A stretch of DNA of 32,131 nt from JACZUI01 sp965216725 (GTDB taxonomy: Bacteria; Actinomycetota; Acidimicrobiia; Spongiisociales; ZC4RG35), in NCBI GenBank assembly GCA_965216725.1, contig CBDCGI010000010.1, positions 1 to 32,131 on the forward strand, read 5' to 3'. Within the stretch, counting starts at the first letter, position 1. Each line of letters starts with the position of its first letter. Position numbers and translations under genes: made by a program. The notes under the pieces were generated by a model. That model was given only the letters and a program-made list of their open reading frames with translations, did not search any database and was not told the origin of the DNA. This document shows positions 1-8,194 of the stretch, one piece after another.

Positions 1-130
1 TCAGCGCCTCGGCCGTGGCCTCTCTCCCGACATCGAGTCCGAACGCGGCGGTGAGAGCGCGGCGAATCGGAGGTTCGGATTCCTGAGCGAACCTCGTAAA
101 AGAGGCGACGCGTGGCTCGTCGAGTATCAC
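1..130 (-). CDS. ECF-type RNA polymerase sigma factor, N-terminal part (runs off the left edge)
   Basis: Reading leftward from a GTG at 130-128, 43 codons stay open to the window edge. The peptide begins VILDEPRVASFTRF, then AQESEPPIRRALTAAFGLDVGREATAEAL. This is the pattern of the start of sigma-70 region 2 in actinobacterial ECF factors: F.RF...EP.LRRAL...GL..G.EAT.EAL. An in-frame TAG lies shortly upstream and GTG is the only usable start between. No Shine-Dalgarno sequence is visible. The call rests on a short fragment; most of the gene, including region 4, is outside the window. The gene is divergent from the small coiled-coil gene that follows. Confidence 0.6.
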   Translation of the reverse strand, partial: MILDEPRVASFTRFAQESEPPIRRALTAAFGLDVGREATAEAL

Positions 131-149
131 AACAGACGCTGTCCAACCC

Positions 150-155
150 TATAAG
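150..155 (+). promoter_or_regulatory. possible -10 element (TATAAG) in the divergent gap
   Basis: TATAAG lies about 21 bases before the ATG at 177 and would place transcription start near 162. No convincing -35 is seen, so this is only a candidate. The complementary strand offers TATAGG for the leftward sigma gene. Confidence 0.3.
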
Positions 156-176
156 GGCGATGGATGCCTGTTTCGT

Positions 177-536
177 ATGACGCGGCCGACGCACACTCTT
201 GAAAATGACACCGGCCTACGGCATCCTCGGTGTGTGGCCATCTCTGAGGCGGCGCGGGCTGACCTGTACACTGGATTGAGCGAAGCGATCGGGCCGGAAA
301 GGGCCGAGACCCTCATGAGCGCAATACCTCTGCACGATTTGGATGAGGTCGCCACCAAGGCCGACTTGGCCGTGCTGGCGGCCGAGTTACGCGCCGAGAT
401 TGCCGACCTTCGCGCTGAATTCAAAGCGGAGTTAGCCGATCAGATCGGCGCCCTGCGCACCGTGATGACCAACTGGATGCTCACGATTCTGGTGACGGTT
501 GTTGGCTCACTCATCGGTGTTGCCTTGCTGGCTTAA
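177..536 (+). CDS. small coiled-coil protein with C-terminal membrane anchor
   Basis: This is a 119-residue protein of unknown function. The middle (about residues 55-95) is an Ala/Glu/Leu/Arg-rich helix with heptad-like repeats (ELRAEIADLRAEFKAEL), preceded by VATKADLAVL. It ends in one hydrophobic segment (about residues 97-118) that reaches the C terminus, so it is likely a tail-anchored inner-membrane protein with a cytoplasmic coiled coil. Similar short 'ATKADL...AELRAE...' proteins are common hypotheticals in actinobacteria; that is recall, not a search. A GTG at 234 would give a 100-residue version and is a plausible true start, because the first 19 residues look unstructured. Neither start has a good ribosome-binding site. 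Confidence 0.6.
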   Translation: MTRPTHTLENDTGLRHPRCVAISEAARADLYTGLSEAIGPERAETLMSAIPLHDLDEVATKADLAVLAAELRAEIADLRAEFKAELADQIGALRTVMTNWMLTILVTVVGSLIGVALLA

Positions 537-621
537 CCCCTCAGCTCCTCGAGACTTGCAGAGGCTCCGCCGGATCCAGCGCGTGGTCTGAGAAGACAGC
601 CTTGCCCTCTGTTCAAGGTAT

Positions 622-2802
622 TTAGTCGATCGAAAAGAAGTAGTACCCCGAGGGATCACAAACGACGTTGAGCTCACAGGTATCAGGCGGAGGGGTTTCC
701 TCCTCGTCCGAGCAGTCCGGTTCGTCGTCGACGTCGGTCACGACCAGGGTGAAGGTCGCGCCTTCCTCGAGAGTGGTCACAACCAGCACGTTCTCGCCCT
801 CTAGCTCCGTTGGTCCGGTCTCATCCCAGTCGCCGGAGTCGCCTAGGTCTCCTTCACGCCACGAGACCCTCATGTCGCCCTGTTGGAAAGTCTCGTAACA
901 GCCGTACATCCCGTTGGGAACGGTGATGTGCAGGCGGCGGACGCCGAACGGAGGGATCGACAACGGCACCTCCGTAGGGCCGGCGATTGGAAGCTCCCAG
1001 CCGACTGGCTGGTAGGGCACCAGCACACCGCTGGTGTCGATCACCTCGGAATCCGCCATGGCTCGAACGAAGTCGTGATAGAGGGTGTCCATGCCCGAGT
1101 ACGAGGCCATTGCTTGGCGCATGCTGGTTGCCCCCGTGGCACGGGGGAGGTTGGAGATCACCGATTTGATTCCGGGAATGCCGATGGGTGACTCCAGATG
1201 CTGAAAAAAGATGGCGTTGGCGTAGGTCCGATCGAACAACGTTGTGGCCTGCTCCGACTGGGCCAGCTTTTCGAGGGTTCTCCACTCCAACTTGTTGGAC
1301 GGGTAGACGACGTTGCTCCAATAGTCGGCGAGACCTTCCTCCCACCACTTTCTGACTCCGTAGTCCACAACGGCCTGGTCGGGGAAGGTCGCTCCGTTGA
1401 AGCAGTGGCCCAGCTCGTGGGCTACAACCTGCTTGAAGTCTCCGTCGGAAAACGGCTGCAGCTTGGTGTGGAGGAAGACGCCACAAGGAATGTTGTCGTC
1501 TGCCTCGGCATACTTGTGGCCCGAGACCGTGAAGACGATGTTGGCAGGCGGGGTGATGCCGTGCATGTCGAGCTTGGGGACCGATTCCTTGACCGCGGTG
1601 ACCGCCAGCTTGAACCTCGCCTCGGTCCAACCACCTTGTGGAACGTCCGGTGAAGGGCGGAAGACACGGTATTGCTTGCCATTGACCTCAAATGCCTCGA
1701 ATTCGAGGCATTTGCTGACACCGAGCTCTTCGCCGTACATGCGGGTGCAATCGCTTTCAGCCTCTTGGAGCCACGTCAGAGAATCCGTGGAGAGAAGGCC
1801 GAGCGTGGTGGGTCCCAGCCCCGCCATTCCCTCGAGGTCCTCGTTGGTGAAGGTCATCAGGTCGAGCAGCTCCTGAATCGAAGCCTGGGTTTCGGGGTCG
1901 TCCCCGGTCTCCAGATAGTCACGAGCCATCTCATTGATTCCGGTGCTCTCGAAGTTGATCAGCTCGGGATCGCGTAGCACCGTCTGTGGATCCGCCTCCC
2001 CGGCGAACAATTGCAATGTCGCCACGAGCCCTTCCCCCAGGGTCCATTCGCCGTCGTCTACTTTGGCCAGGAGGTTGTCGACATAGCTGAGGCTTGCCCG
2101 GTCCGGATCATCGGGCTCCACTAGCACCAAATGAGGTTCCACGGGCTCCGCATCCACGCCCGGAAAGCGGGGAAGGGCAGCCAGAGCCAGTCCTCTGGCG
2201 GCGTCGAGAAGGGTCGGCTCGTCGGCGTCGGGTCGGCTGATGAGGATTCGAAAGAAGAGCGCCCCCAGGCGTGTCTCCTTGAAGACTCCGAGCATGCCGA
2301 TCTGCCCACCCGTGTCCGGGCTTTTACCGACGAACCAAATTGCAGAATCACCAACTCCGTCGACACTCCCACCGGTGACACCGAGGACCTCGGTGTCAGC
2401 TACGAAATCGTTGGGATCGCCGGGCTGGATTTGGATCCAATAGTCGGGATCATCGGCAAGTTCCTTGCGGCAGGTTTCGTCCCGGAGTTTCCTCTCCATG
2501 ACATTGGCCAGCGGAATGCCCAAAGCAAGGTCGATCTCCTCCAGCGTGATCAATCCCGAGCAGGCCACCGGCGGCACTTGAGGGCGGTCAGAGTTATCGA
2601 CGAGAGCTGGCTGGCCATCGGTGCTCACCGTCGCTGGATCCCGCTCGGCCAGCGGCGTTGTGCCCAATGAGATCTCGGGATCATCGGCCGATAGCAAGGT
2701 GGTCACCACGAAGAGAATGGGTATCAACACTGCGACTACGACCAGAACCGCTTGTGCCTGGTTTTCCTTCATCCATTCCAGATAGCGCTTCATCGGAGGC
2801 AT
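622..2802 (-). CDS. membrane-anchored putative zinc metalloprotease (HExxH, gluzincin-like)
   Basis: 726 residues. A single membrane segment lies at about residues 17-39, after a charged cytoplasmic N terminus (MKRYLEWMKEN), so the bulk should be outside the membrane. Residues 462-466 are HELGH, the zinc-binding HExxH motif. About 22 residues later comes WWEEGLADYW, which supplies the Glu expected as third zinc ligand and matches the W..EGLA.Y signature of gluzincin peptidases. The N-terminal extracytoplasmic part (about residues 80-260) contains CSGLITLEEIDLALG, loosely like small actinobacterial lipoprotein domains. The acidic C terminus could be a beta domain. It starts 9 bases after the CorA-type gene and is probably co-transcribed with it. 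A second ATG three codons in is an equally good start. Substrate unknown; secreted-protein or cell-envelope processing is a guess. Confidence 0.65.
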   Translation of the reverse strand: MPPMKRYLEWMKENQAQAVLVVVAVLIPILFVVTTLLSADDPEISLGTTPLAERDPATVSTDGQPALVDNSDRPQVPPVACSGLITLEEIDLALGIPLANVMERKLRDETCRKELADDPDYWIQIQPGDPNDFVADTEVLGVTGGSVDGVGDSAIWFVGKSPDTGGQIGMLGVFKETRLGALFFRILISRPDADEPTLLDAARGLALAALPRFPGVDAEPVEPHLVLVEPDDPDRASLSYVDNLLAKVDDGEWTLGEGLVATLQLFAGEADPQTVLRDPELINFESTGINEMARDYLETGDDPETQASIQELLDLMTFTNEDLEGMAGLGPTTLGLLSTDSLTWLQEAESDCTRMYGEELGVSKCLEFEAFEVNGKQYRVFRPSPDVPQGGWTEARFKLAVTAVKESVPKLDMHGITPPANIVFTVSGHKYAEADDNIPCGVFLHTKLQPFSDGDFKQVVAHELGHCFNGATFPDQAVVDYGVRKWWEEGLADYWSNVVYPSNKLEWRTLEKLAQSEQATTLFDRTYANAIFFQHLESPIGIPGIKSVISNLPRATGATSMRQAMASYSGMDTLYHDFVRAMADSEVIDTSGVLVPYQPVGWELPIAGPTEVPLSIPPFGVRRLHITVPNGMYGCYETFQQGDMRVSWREGDLGDSGDWDETGPTELEGENVLVVTTLEEGATFTLVVTDVDDEPDCSDEEETPPPDTCELNVVCDPSGYYFFSID
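1689..1714. repeat. perfect 26-bp palindrome inside the metalloprotease gene
   Basis: Two 13-base arms, perfectly complementary with no spacer and centred on GAATTC, lie in the coding sequence for KCLEFEAF. The reading frame is open through it. It could form a cruciform or RNA hairpin, or be a protein-binding site. No function is evident. Confidence 0.6.
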
Positions 2803-2811
2803 CCGATGGTC

Positions 2812-3927
2812 TTAGTCATCCTCGGTCCCGCCGACCAGCTTGCCGATTTCTCGCACCGTGGTCCCAATCCCGCTGGAAACCAGTTTTATCGGAGCCACCC
2901 CTACCTGGACGAGGCCCAGTCCCACCGACTTCGGCAGGTCCCGCAGTCGCGGCGCTCCGACGAACCCTCGTCGGGCGAAGTAGACCCAGAATCCGACTCC
3001 GACGAGGAGCATCACAGCGAGGAGAATCCAGAAACCCCACGGTTCCTCGCCGCCGGGGATGTCCACGAAGTTCATCCCCCAAGCTCCGGCGATTAGCGAC
3101 AGCGGGAGCATGATCGCCGAGAAGACGGTGAGTACCCGGACGATCTCGTTGGTCTGGTCGGCCACAGCTCCGCGATAGGTCTCGACAACCGAGTTGAGCA
3201 GCACCCGTGCCCCGTCGAGGGTTTCCCCGAGTCGGGAATGGTGTTCGTAGAGCCGGTCGAAGAAGCCGCGAGCCTCGTCGTCCAACACGGGATGAGTCAG
3301 AGTTGCCAGCTCGCCGAACACCTCACGTTGCCTGCCGACATACCGCTGCAGCAACACGACGTCACGACGCAAGGCGTGGACTTCGGGCAGGGTGTGGGGG
3401 TCGGCTTTCAGCGCCCCCTCCTCGAGAGCGTCGATTCCGGTTTCGAGGGCTTCTGAGAGTGGAAAGAACCTTCGTCCACCGAGCTGGGCAATCAGGCCGG
3501 CGAGTAGTGCCGGGTTGGAGATGTCTTGAGTTAGCTCGAGGTTGTCGCGGAGATAGTCGATCGATGGCGCGGTGATTTGTTCGTGAATTGTCACCAGTAC
3601 CGAGTCGGTGATGAACATGTCCAGCTCGACGACCCCCATACGCTCTCCTGTGCCGGTACGGACGCTGGCGAGGACCACGAAGAGGTGGTCGGGATAGTCG
3701 TCGACCCGCGGCATCGTCCCGTGGTCAAGCGCCTCCTCCACCGCTCCAGCGTCCATTCCGAGCTCCGCACACAGGCTGCGAATTTCTTCCGGTGGCTCTC
3801 CCCTCAAGTCCATCCACACCAGTCCTCCTCGCTGCAACGCAGCGTCGAGCAGGGCAGGCTCCAACTCGACGAGCGGCTGGGAGGGATCGGTCTTGTGAAA
3901 CAGCAGTTTCACCTGCGGATTATGCAA
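2812..3927 (-). CDS. CorA-family divalent metal ion transporter
   Basis: 371 residues, the usual size for CorA/MIT-type magnesium (or cobalt/zinc) channels. The large N-terminal cytoplasmic domain is mostly helical. Two C-terminal membrane helices follow (about 262-283 and 298-318), with the family signature GMN at residues 284-286 between them (AGAWGMNFVDIP). The pore loop after it is acidic (GGEEPW), as expected for attracting cations. Unlike textbook CorA, about 50 residues follow the second helix, including an amphipathic stretch SVGLGLVQVGVAPIKLV. The start is a TTG without an obvious ribosome-binding site; a GTG five codons later is possible. The protease gene follows directly. The neighbourhood does not show which metal it carries. 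Confidence 0.88.
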   Translation of the reverse strand: MHNPQVKLLFHKTDPSQPLVELEPALLDAALQRGGLVWMDLRGEPPEEIRSLCAELGMDAGAVEEALDHGTMPRVDDYPDHLFVVLASVRTGTGERMGVVELDMFITDSVLVTIHEQITAPSIDYLRDNLELTQDISNPALLAGLIAQLGGRRFFPLSEALETGIDALEEGALKADPHTLPEVHALRRDVVLLQRYVGRQREVFGELATLTHPVLDDEARGFFDRLYEHHSRLGETLDGARVLLNSVVETYRGAVADQTNEIVRVLTVFSAIMLPLSLIAGAWGMNFVDIPGGEEPWGFWILLAVMLLVGVGFWVYFARRGFVGAPRLRDLPKSVGLGLVQVGVAPIKLVSSGIGTTVREIGKLVGGTEDD

Positions 3928-4073
3928 ACCGAGGCCGGCTTTCCCGGGGATTACCGCTTCCTCACACTCCGGCGGCCCGGACTCCTGGAACTCGAAACAT
4001 GGTGTTCACATTTCAGCAACCGATCAGAAACCGCCACCGGATACAAAGTTGCGGTTCACGATCGGAGCGATAC

Positions 4074-4080
4074 AAGGAGG
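4074..4080 (+). promoter_or_regulatory. Shine-Dalgarno sequence setting the glnA start
   Basis: AAGGAGG, a perfect anti-16S match, ends 4 bases before GTG 4085. It decides for that start over the in-frame ATG 36 bases upstream at 4049. The remaining divergent gap (3928-4073) shows no operator I can name; I looked for GlnR-like spaced repeats and saw none convincing. Confidence 0.8.
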
Positions 4081-4084
4081 CATC

Positions 4085-5509
4085 GTGACCAAGACGGCCG
4101 CTGACGTCTTGTCCCTCGTCGGGGATGAGGGCTATGAGTTCATCGACCTGAGATTCTGCGACCTGCCCGGACAGGTTCAGCATTTCACCGTTCCTTCTCG
4201 GCAACTGACGGAAGACTCATTCGAGGAGGGGTTCGGATTCGACGGCTCCTCGATTCGTGGGTTCCAGGAGATCCAGGAATCGGACATGATCCTGAAGCCG
4301 GACGCTTCTACTGCGGTTGAGGACCCTTTCCGGGCGAGGAAGACACTGATTCTCTATTGCTTCGTCAACGATCCGCTCACCAACTCACCGTACGACCGCG
4401 ACCCCCGTTACATCGCCAAGAAGGCAGAGGAGTATCTGCTGTCCACCGGCGTGGCCGACACCTCCTACTGGGGGCCGGAGTGTGAGTTCTACATTTTCGA
4501 TGACGTCCGCTTCGGGCAGAACCAGCATTCGGGCTTCTACTTCCTCGACTCGATCGAGGGGGCCTGGAAGTCAGGTGAGCACGAGGAGGGCGGCAACCTC
4601 GGATACAAGCCTCGCTACAAGGAGGGCTACTTCCCGGTTCCTCCCACCGATCACTATCAGGATCTGCGCTCGGAGATGACGGCCCGTCTCGAGGAGGCCG
4701 GGGTGGAAGTCGAAGTGCAGCACCACGAGGTGGGCACTGCAGGTCAGGCAGAGATCGACATCCGTTACGACACCCTGCTTCGCACAGCCGACAACGTCAC
4801 CTTGTACAAGTACATAGTGAAGAACGTCGCCTGGGCGGAGGGCAAGTCGGTCACGTTCATGCCTAAGCCGATCTTCGAAGACAACGGCTCCGGCATGCAC
4901 ACCCATCAGTCGCTGTGGAAAGGTGGAGACCCGCTGTTCTTCGATGAGACCGGATATGCGGGTTTGTCCGACATGGCTCGTTGGTACATCGGGGGGCTGC
5001 TCAAGCACGCCCCGGCTGTGCTCGCTTTCGCGGCGCCCACCACCAACTCCTACCACAGGCTCGTGCCCGGATACGAAGCGCCGGTCAACCTGGTGTATTC
5101 GAGTCGCAACCGGTCGGCCGCGGTGCGGATTCCCCAGTACAGTCAAGCGCCCAAGGCCAAGCGTCTGGAGTTCCGTTGTCCCGACCCGTCGGCGAATCCC
5201 TACCTCGCCTTCTCGGCGATGCTGATGGCAGGTCTCGACGGTGTGATCAACCAGATCGAGCCCCACGACCCGGTCGACAAGGACATCTACGACCTGGGCC
5301 CGGCTGAGCTCGCCGGCCTGCCCTCGGTGCCGGGCTCGTTGGACGAGGCTTTGGAGGCTCTCGCCGCTGACAACGACTTCCTCCAGCAGGGAGGAGTGTT
5401 CTCCAAAGAGCTGGTCAACGCCTGGATCGACTACAAGATCGAGCACGAGGTGGACCCGATCCGTCTCCGGCCACACCCTCACGAGTTCAACCTGTACTAC
5501 GACATCTAG
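4085..5509 (+). CDS. glnA: glutamine synthetase, type I
   Basis: 474 residues, the standard length of bacterial GS-I. It makes glutamine from glutamate, ammonia and ATP in the cytoplasm. Visible signatures are the N-terminal beta-grasp motif ending GFDGSSIRGF, the catalytic PECEFYIF region, KPIFEDNGSGMHTHQSLW (ATP and metal binding), and NRSAAVRIP near the glutamate site. Tyr402 in DKDIYDL sits where adenylylated GS-I-beta enzymes carry the modified tyrosine (NLYDLPPEE region in E. coli). Regulation by GlnE-type adenylylation is therefore likely but inferred. The chosen GTG has a perfect Shine-Dalgarno sequence. The next gene begins 42 bases after the stop with its own promoter-like element. 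Confidence 0.97.
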   Translation: MTKTAADVLSLVGDEGYEFIDLRFCDLPGQVQHFTVPSRQLTEDSFEEGFGFDGSSIRGFQEIQESDMILKPDASTAVEDPFRARKTLILYCFVNDPLTNSPYDRDPRYIAKKAEEYLLSTGVADTSYWGPECEFYIFDDVRFGQNQHSGFYFLDSIEGAWKSGEHEEGGNLGYKPRYKEGYFPVPPTDHYQDLRSEMTARLEEAGVEVEVQHHEVGTAGQAEIDIRYDTLLRTADNVTLYKYIVKNVAWAEGKSVTFMPKPIFEDNGSGMHTHQSLWKGGDPLFFDETGYAGLSDMARWYIGGLLKHAPAVLAFAAPTTNSYHRLVPGYEAPVNLVYSSRNRSAAVRIPQYSQAPKAKRLEFRCPDPSANPYLAFSAMLMAGLDGVINQIEPHDPVDKDIYDLGPAELAGLPSVPGSLDEALEALAADNDFLQQGGVFSKELVNAWIDYKIEHEVDPIRLRPHPHEFNLYYDI

Positions 5510-5536
5510 GCCGTCCTCGGCTACCCACCGGGCGCC

Positions 5537-5545
5537 TGATAGCCT
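5537..5545 (+). promoter_or_regulatory. extended -10 promoter (TGATAGCCT), leaderless layout
   Basis: TGN-TANNNT ends exactly 6 bases before the ATG of the ribokinase gene, so transcription would begin on the start codon. The same arrangement is seen before glcD and the gene at 8892. Confidence 0.5.
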
Positions 5546-5551
5546 CGCTAG

Positions 5552-6460
5552 ATGAGCGTGCGGGTGGCCGTTGTCGGCAGCTACGGCGTAGGTATGACCA
5601 TGTTCGTCGGCCGCTTCCCTGGGCCCGGCGAGACCTTGAGCGGAGGGCGTTTCGGCGCTGCTCATGGAGGCAAGGGCTCGAACCAAGCCATCGGCGCCAG
5701 GCGTCTCGGGGCCCAGGTCGCGTTTCTTACCGCGGTCGGAGATGACGAGTTCGGTAGAACTGCCCGCCTCCTATGGGAGGAGGAGGGTGTTGATGCCTCT
5801 CACGTCGTCACTCGGGAGGCGGCAACCATGGTCGGGGTCATCATTGTCGATGCCTCCGGGGAAAACCGCATAGTTATCGCTCCTGGAGCCCTCGACCTTC
5901 TCACTGTGAGCGACGTCGAGCGATTCGAATCGGAAATCGCCACGGCCGACCTCTTGTTGGTCTCATTGGAGATCCCGGTGGAGGTTGCGGTGGCGGCATT
6001 GAGGATCGGGGCGCAGGTCGGAACCACAACGGTTCTCAACCCCGCACCAGCAGCCGCTCTGCCGGTCGAGGTTTGGGGATCTGTCGATGTCGTCACCCCG
6101 AACCAAAGCGAGGCGACGACGCTGCTCGGTAGTGACGAGGGGCTGGATGGCGTAAAGACGGCAGCTCGCCTTCATGCTCGGACGGATGTGGATGTGGTTA
6201 TGACACTCGGTGGCGACGGCGCAATCGTGGTGACCGGTCAGGGGACTCCCGAGATCGTCCCCGCCTTCGATCCGGGTCCAGTCGTCGACACCACCGGCGC
6301 CGGTGACTCGTTCAACGCCGCTCTGGCGACCGGTTTGGCCGAGCGTATGGGCCTGCGCGATGCGGTGAGATTCGCCTGTGCCGCCGGAGCCCATGCTGTC
6401 GGTGTCGCCGAGGTGGTTCCCGCCCTTCCCCATCGCCGTGATCTGGAACGTTTCTTGTGA
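5552..6460 (+). CDS. ribokinase-like PfkB-family sugar kinase
   Basis: 302 residues. PfkB fold signatures are present: N-terminal GGKGSNQAIGARRLGA (substrate-binding lid region, residues about 39-55) and the C-terminal DTTGAGDSFNAAL. In the latter, Asp252 is the catalytic base and the GAG forms the anion hole. Length and GGKGSNQA fit ribokinase (ribose + ATP to ribose-5-phosphate) better than fructokinase or adenosine kinase. It is followed after 10 bases by a DeoC-like aldolase and then a nucleoside hydrolase. Together they can cleave nucleosides, phosphorylate the freed pentose and split a phosphorylated sugar, so a role in nucleoside scavenging is likely. No adjacent ribose transporter is seen. 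Confidence 0.88.
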   Translation: MSVRVAVVGSYGVGMTMFVGRFPGPGETLSGGRFGAAHGGKGSNQAIGARRLGAQVAFLTAVGDDEFGRTARLLWEEEGVDASHVVTREAATMVGVIIVDASGENRIVIAPGALDLLTVSDVERFESEIATADLLLVSLEIPVEVAVAALRIGAQVGTTTVLNPAPAAALPVEVWGSVDVVTPNQSEATTLLGSDEGLDGVKTAARLHARTDVDVVMTLGGDGAIVVTGQGTPEIVPAFDPGPVVDTTGAGDSFNAALATGLAERMGLRDAVRFACAAGAHAVGVAEVVPALPHRRDLERFL

Positions 6461-6470
6461 GAAGGATCGT

Positions 6471-7172
6471 ATGTCAGCCGGCGTGAGCGAGGACCAGCCG
6501 ATTGCTCGGGCAACGGACCTGGCTCCGTTCATCCAGCACACCCTGATTGCGGCGGGGACGACTAGAGCTGAGGTCATCGCTCACGCTGAACAGTGTGCCC
6601 AGTACGGCTTCCAGGCGGCGATGGTGGCCGGCTCCTGGGTGGATGTCGTCGCGGACGTTTTGAGTGGCACCGGGATCCCAGTTGCCTCGGCACTCGACTT
6701 CCCGGTGGTGGGCACGATGACCAGTGCCGGCAAGGCTGCCGAAGCCGAGCAGCTGGTGAAGCGAGGGGCCTCCGAAATCGACATTGGCGTGCAGCTCGGC
6801 TGGTTGCGGAGCGGCGACTACCAGGGTTTTCGCGACGACATCGCCGGAGTCGTGAATGCCGCCGGAGTGCCGATCAAGGTCATGCTCGAGTTGCCTCTTC
6901 TCACCCCCGATGAGAAAGAGTTGGCTGTTGAGCTGTCGGTCGAGGCGGGCGCCACCTACTTGAAGAACGCCAGCAGCGGAGCGATCGAAACTGCCAACCC
7001 AGAGAGCATTCGCTTCTTGGCCGAGCGAGCACCCGAAGGTGTGTTGGTGAAGGCCTCGGGGGCGATAACCACCGCGGAACAGACCCGTGAGTTGCTCGCT
7101 GCGGGTGCCGCGTGCGTCGGCACCAGCGCCGGAGTGGAGATCATCACCGGTGGTGGTGCCGAGAGCTATTGA
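6471..7172 (+). CDS. deoC: deoxyribose-phosphate aldolase (DeoC family)
   Basis: 233 residues, a TIM-barrel class I aldolase. It cleaves 2-deoxyribose-5-phosphate to glyceraldehyde-3-phosphate and acetaldehyde. Lys165 in YLKNASSG is the expected Schiff-base lysine, Lys194 in VKASGAI the second active-site lysine, and Asp104 in SEIDIGVQLG the proton-relay aspartate. The motifs are a little unusual: NASSG replaces the common TSTGF and GAI replaces GGI. A related aldolase specificity cannot be excluded. The start is ATG 6471, preceded by GAAGGA directly after the ribokinase stop; an upstream in-frame ATG inside that gene is unlikely. Confidence 0.85.
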   Translation: MSAGVSEDQPIARATDLAPFIQHTLIAAGTTRAEVIAHAEQCAQYGFQAAMVAGSWVDVVADVLSGTGIPVASALDFPVVGTMTSAGKAAEAEQLVKRGASEIDIGVQLGWLRSGDYQGFRDDIAGVVNAAGVPIKVMLELPLLTPDEKELAVELSVEAGATYLKNASSGAIETANPESIRFLAERAPEGVLVKASGAITTAEQTRELLAAGAACVGTSAGVEIITGGGAESY

Positions 7173-7201
7173 TCAAGATGTCGGCTCGGTCCTACCAGGT
7201 G

Positions 7202-7207
7202 AGGAGG
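7202..7207 (+). promoter_or_regulatory. Shine-Dalgarno sequence of the nucleoside hydrolase gene
   Basis: AGGAGG ends 5 bases before GTG 7213. It fixes that start, although the frame is open much further upstream, into deoC. Confidence 0.75.
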
Positions 7208-7212
7208 CAGAA

Positions 7213-8181
7213 GTGGCCACCCCGGTAATACTCGATACCGACACCGCTCAGGACGATTGTCTCGCCATCGCCTTGGCTTTTCTCGACCCGAGGATCGAGC
7301 TCCGGGCCATCACGTTGGTTGGAGGAAACGTCAACTTCGAGCAGCAGACCAGGAACACACATCTCACGTTGAACATGCTCGGCGCCCTGGGCGCAGTGCC
7401 GATCTACCAAGGCAGCAGTCAACCTCTGATGAGAGAGTTGGAGTCGGCGGAATACGTTCATGGGGACGGCATCGGAGGTTTGACGATGGACTTCTCCGAA
7501 ATCCGGAGCCAACCCGAGAACGGGATCGAGGCCATGGTCAGGATGGCAGCAGCCTCGCCGGGCCAGCTCACCGTGATCGCCATCGGGCCGCTCACCAATA
7601 TCGCCCTTGCTGCACAACTCGACCCCCAATTCCCGTCCAACGTTGCCCGGCTGGTCGTGATGGGTGGATCAAACAACGGGCGGGGGAACGTAACCGCAGC
7701 TGCCGAGTTCAATTTCTACGTCGATCCTGAGGCGGCGAAGGCCGTGTTCGATGCAGGTTTCGACGTAACCGTGGTCACTTGGGACCCGCTTACGCTGAAC
7801 GATGCCGTATTTCACGAAGAGCGGCTGAGGAAGATCGCAGAACTGGGCACCCCACTGTCGAGGTTCTTTGGCCAGATTTGTGCCAGCACCCTCGAATACG
7901 ACAGGCGAGTGGGCATCGACGGAACCACCCATCCGGATTCGCTCTCGGTCGCCATCGTTGCCGATCCGTCTCTGGTGACCGCAGATGCTCGCTACAACGT
8001 GGATGTCGAGACGGTTTCGGACCTAACCAGGGGCTACTCGGCAATGTCGTGGGGGGTACATGACCTAGAACCGAACGCGACTGTCATCGAGTCGGTCGAT
8101 GGTGAGAGGTTCTTCGACCTGATGCTCAGCACTCTCGGCAAAGTGACCGTGCCGACACGAGAGGTCCAAGGTTGGGTCTGA
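7213..8181 (+). CDS. inosine/uridine-type nucleoside hydrolase (IunH family)
   Basis: 322 residues, the normal size for N-ribohydrolases, which split nucleosides into base and ribose. The N-terminal calcium-binding motif is DTDTAQDD (residues 8-15), a variant of the usual DTDPGxDD with the chelating aspartates kept. Other family features are GDGIGG, IAIGPLTNIALA, VVMGGS, AEFNFYVDPEAA and, near the C terminus, THPDSLSVA, the altered counterpart of the HDPLA metal-site motif. The base preference cannot be read from these. It is the third gene of the ribokinase-deoC cluster, 40 bases after deoC, and supplies the ribose that the kinase would phosphorylate. Confidence 0.9.
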   Translation: MATPVILDTDTAQDDCLAIALAFLDPRIELRAITLVGGNVNFEQQTRNTHLTLNMLGALGAVPIYQGSSQPLMRELESAEYVHGDGIGGLTMDFSEIRSQPENGIEAMVRMAAASPGQLTVIAIGPLTNIALAAQLDPQFPSNVARLVVMGGSNNGRGNVTAAAEFNFYVDPEAAKAVFDAGFDVTVVTWDPLTLNDAVFHEERLRKIAELGTPLSRFFGQICASTLEYDRRVGIDGTTHPDSLSVAIVADPSLVTADARYNVDVETVSDLTRGYSAMSWGVHDLEPNATVIESVDGERFFDLMLSTLGKVTVPTREVQGWV

Positions 8182-8194
8182 GCCGGGCGGCGAT

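Noticed and set aside
854..1630. 258-residue open frame antiparallel in phase to the protease
   Set aside because: It overlaps the HExxH region coded in the other minus frame and shows no motif.
3928..4084. GlnR- or NtrC-type nitrogen operator before glnA
   Set aside because: A few AC-rich words were noticed (GGTTCAC, GTGTTCAC), but not with the spacing of known GlnR boxes.
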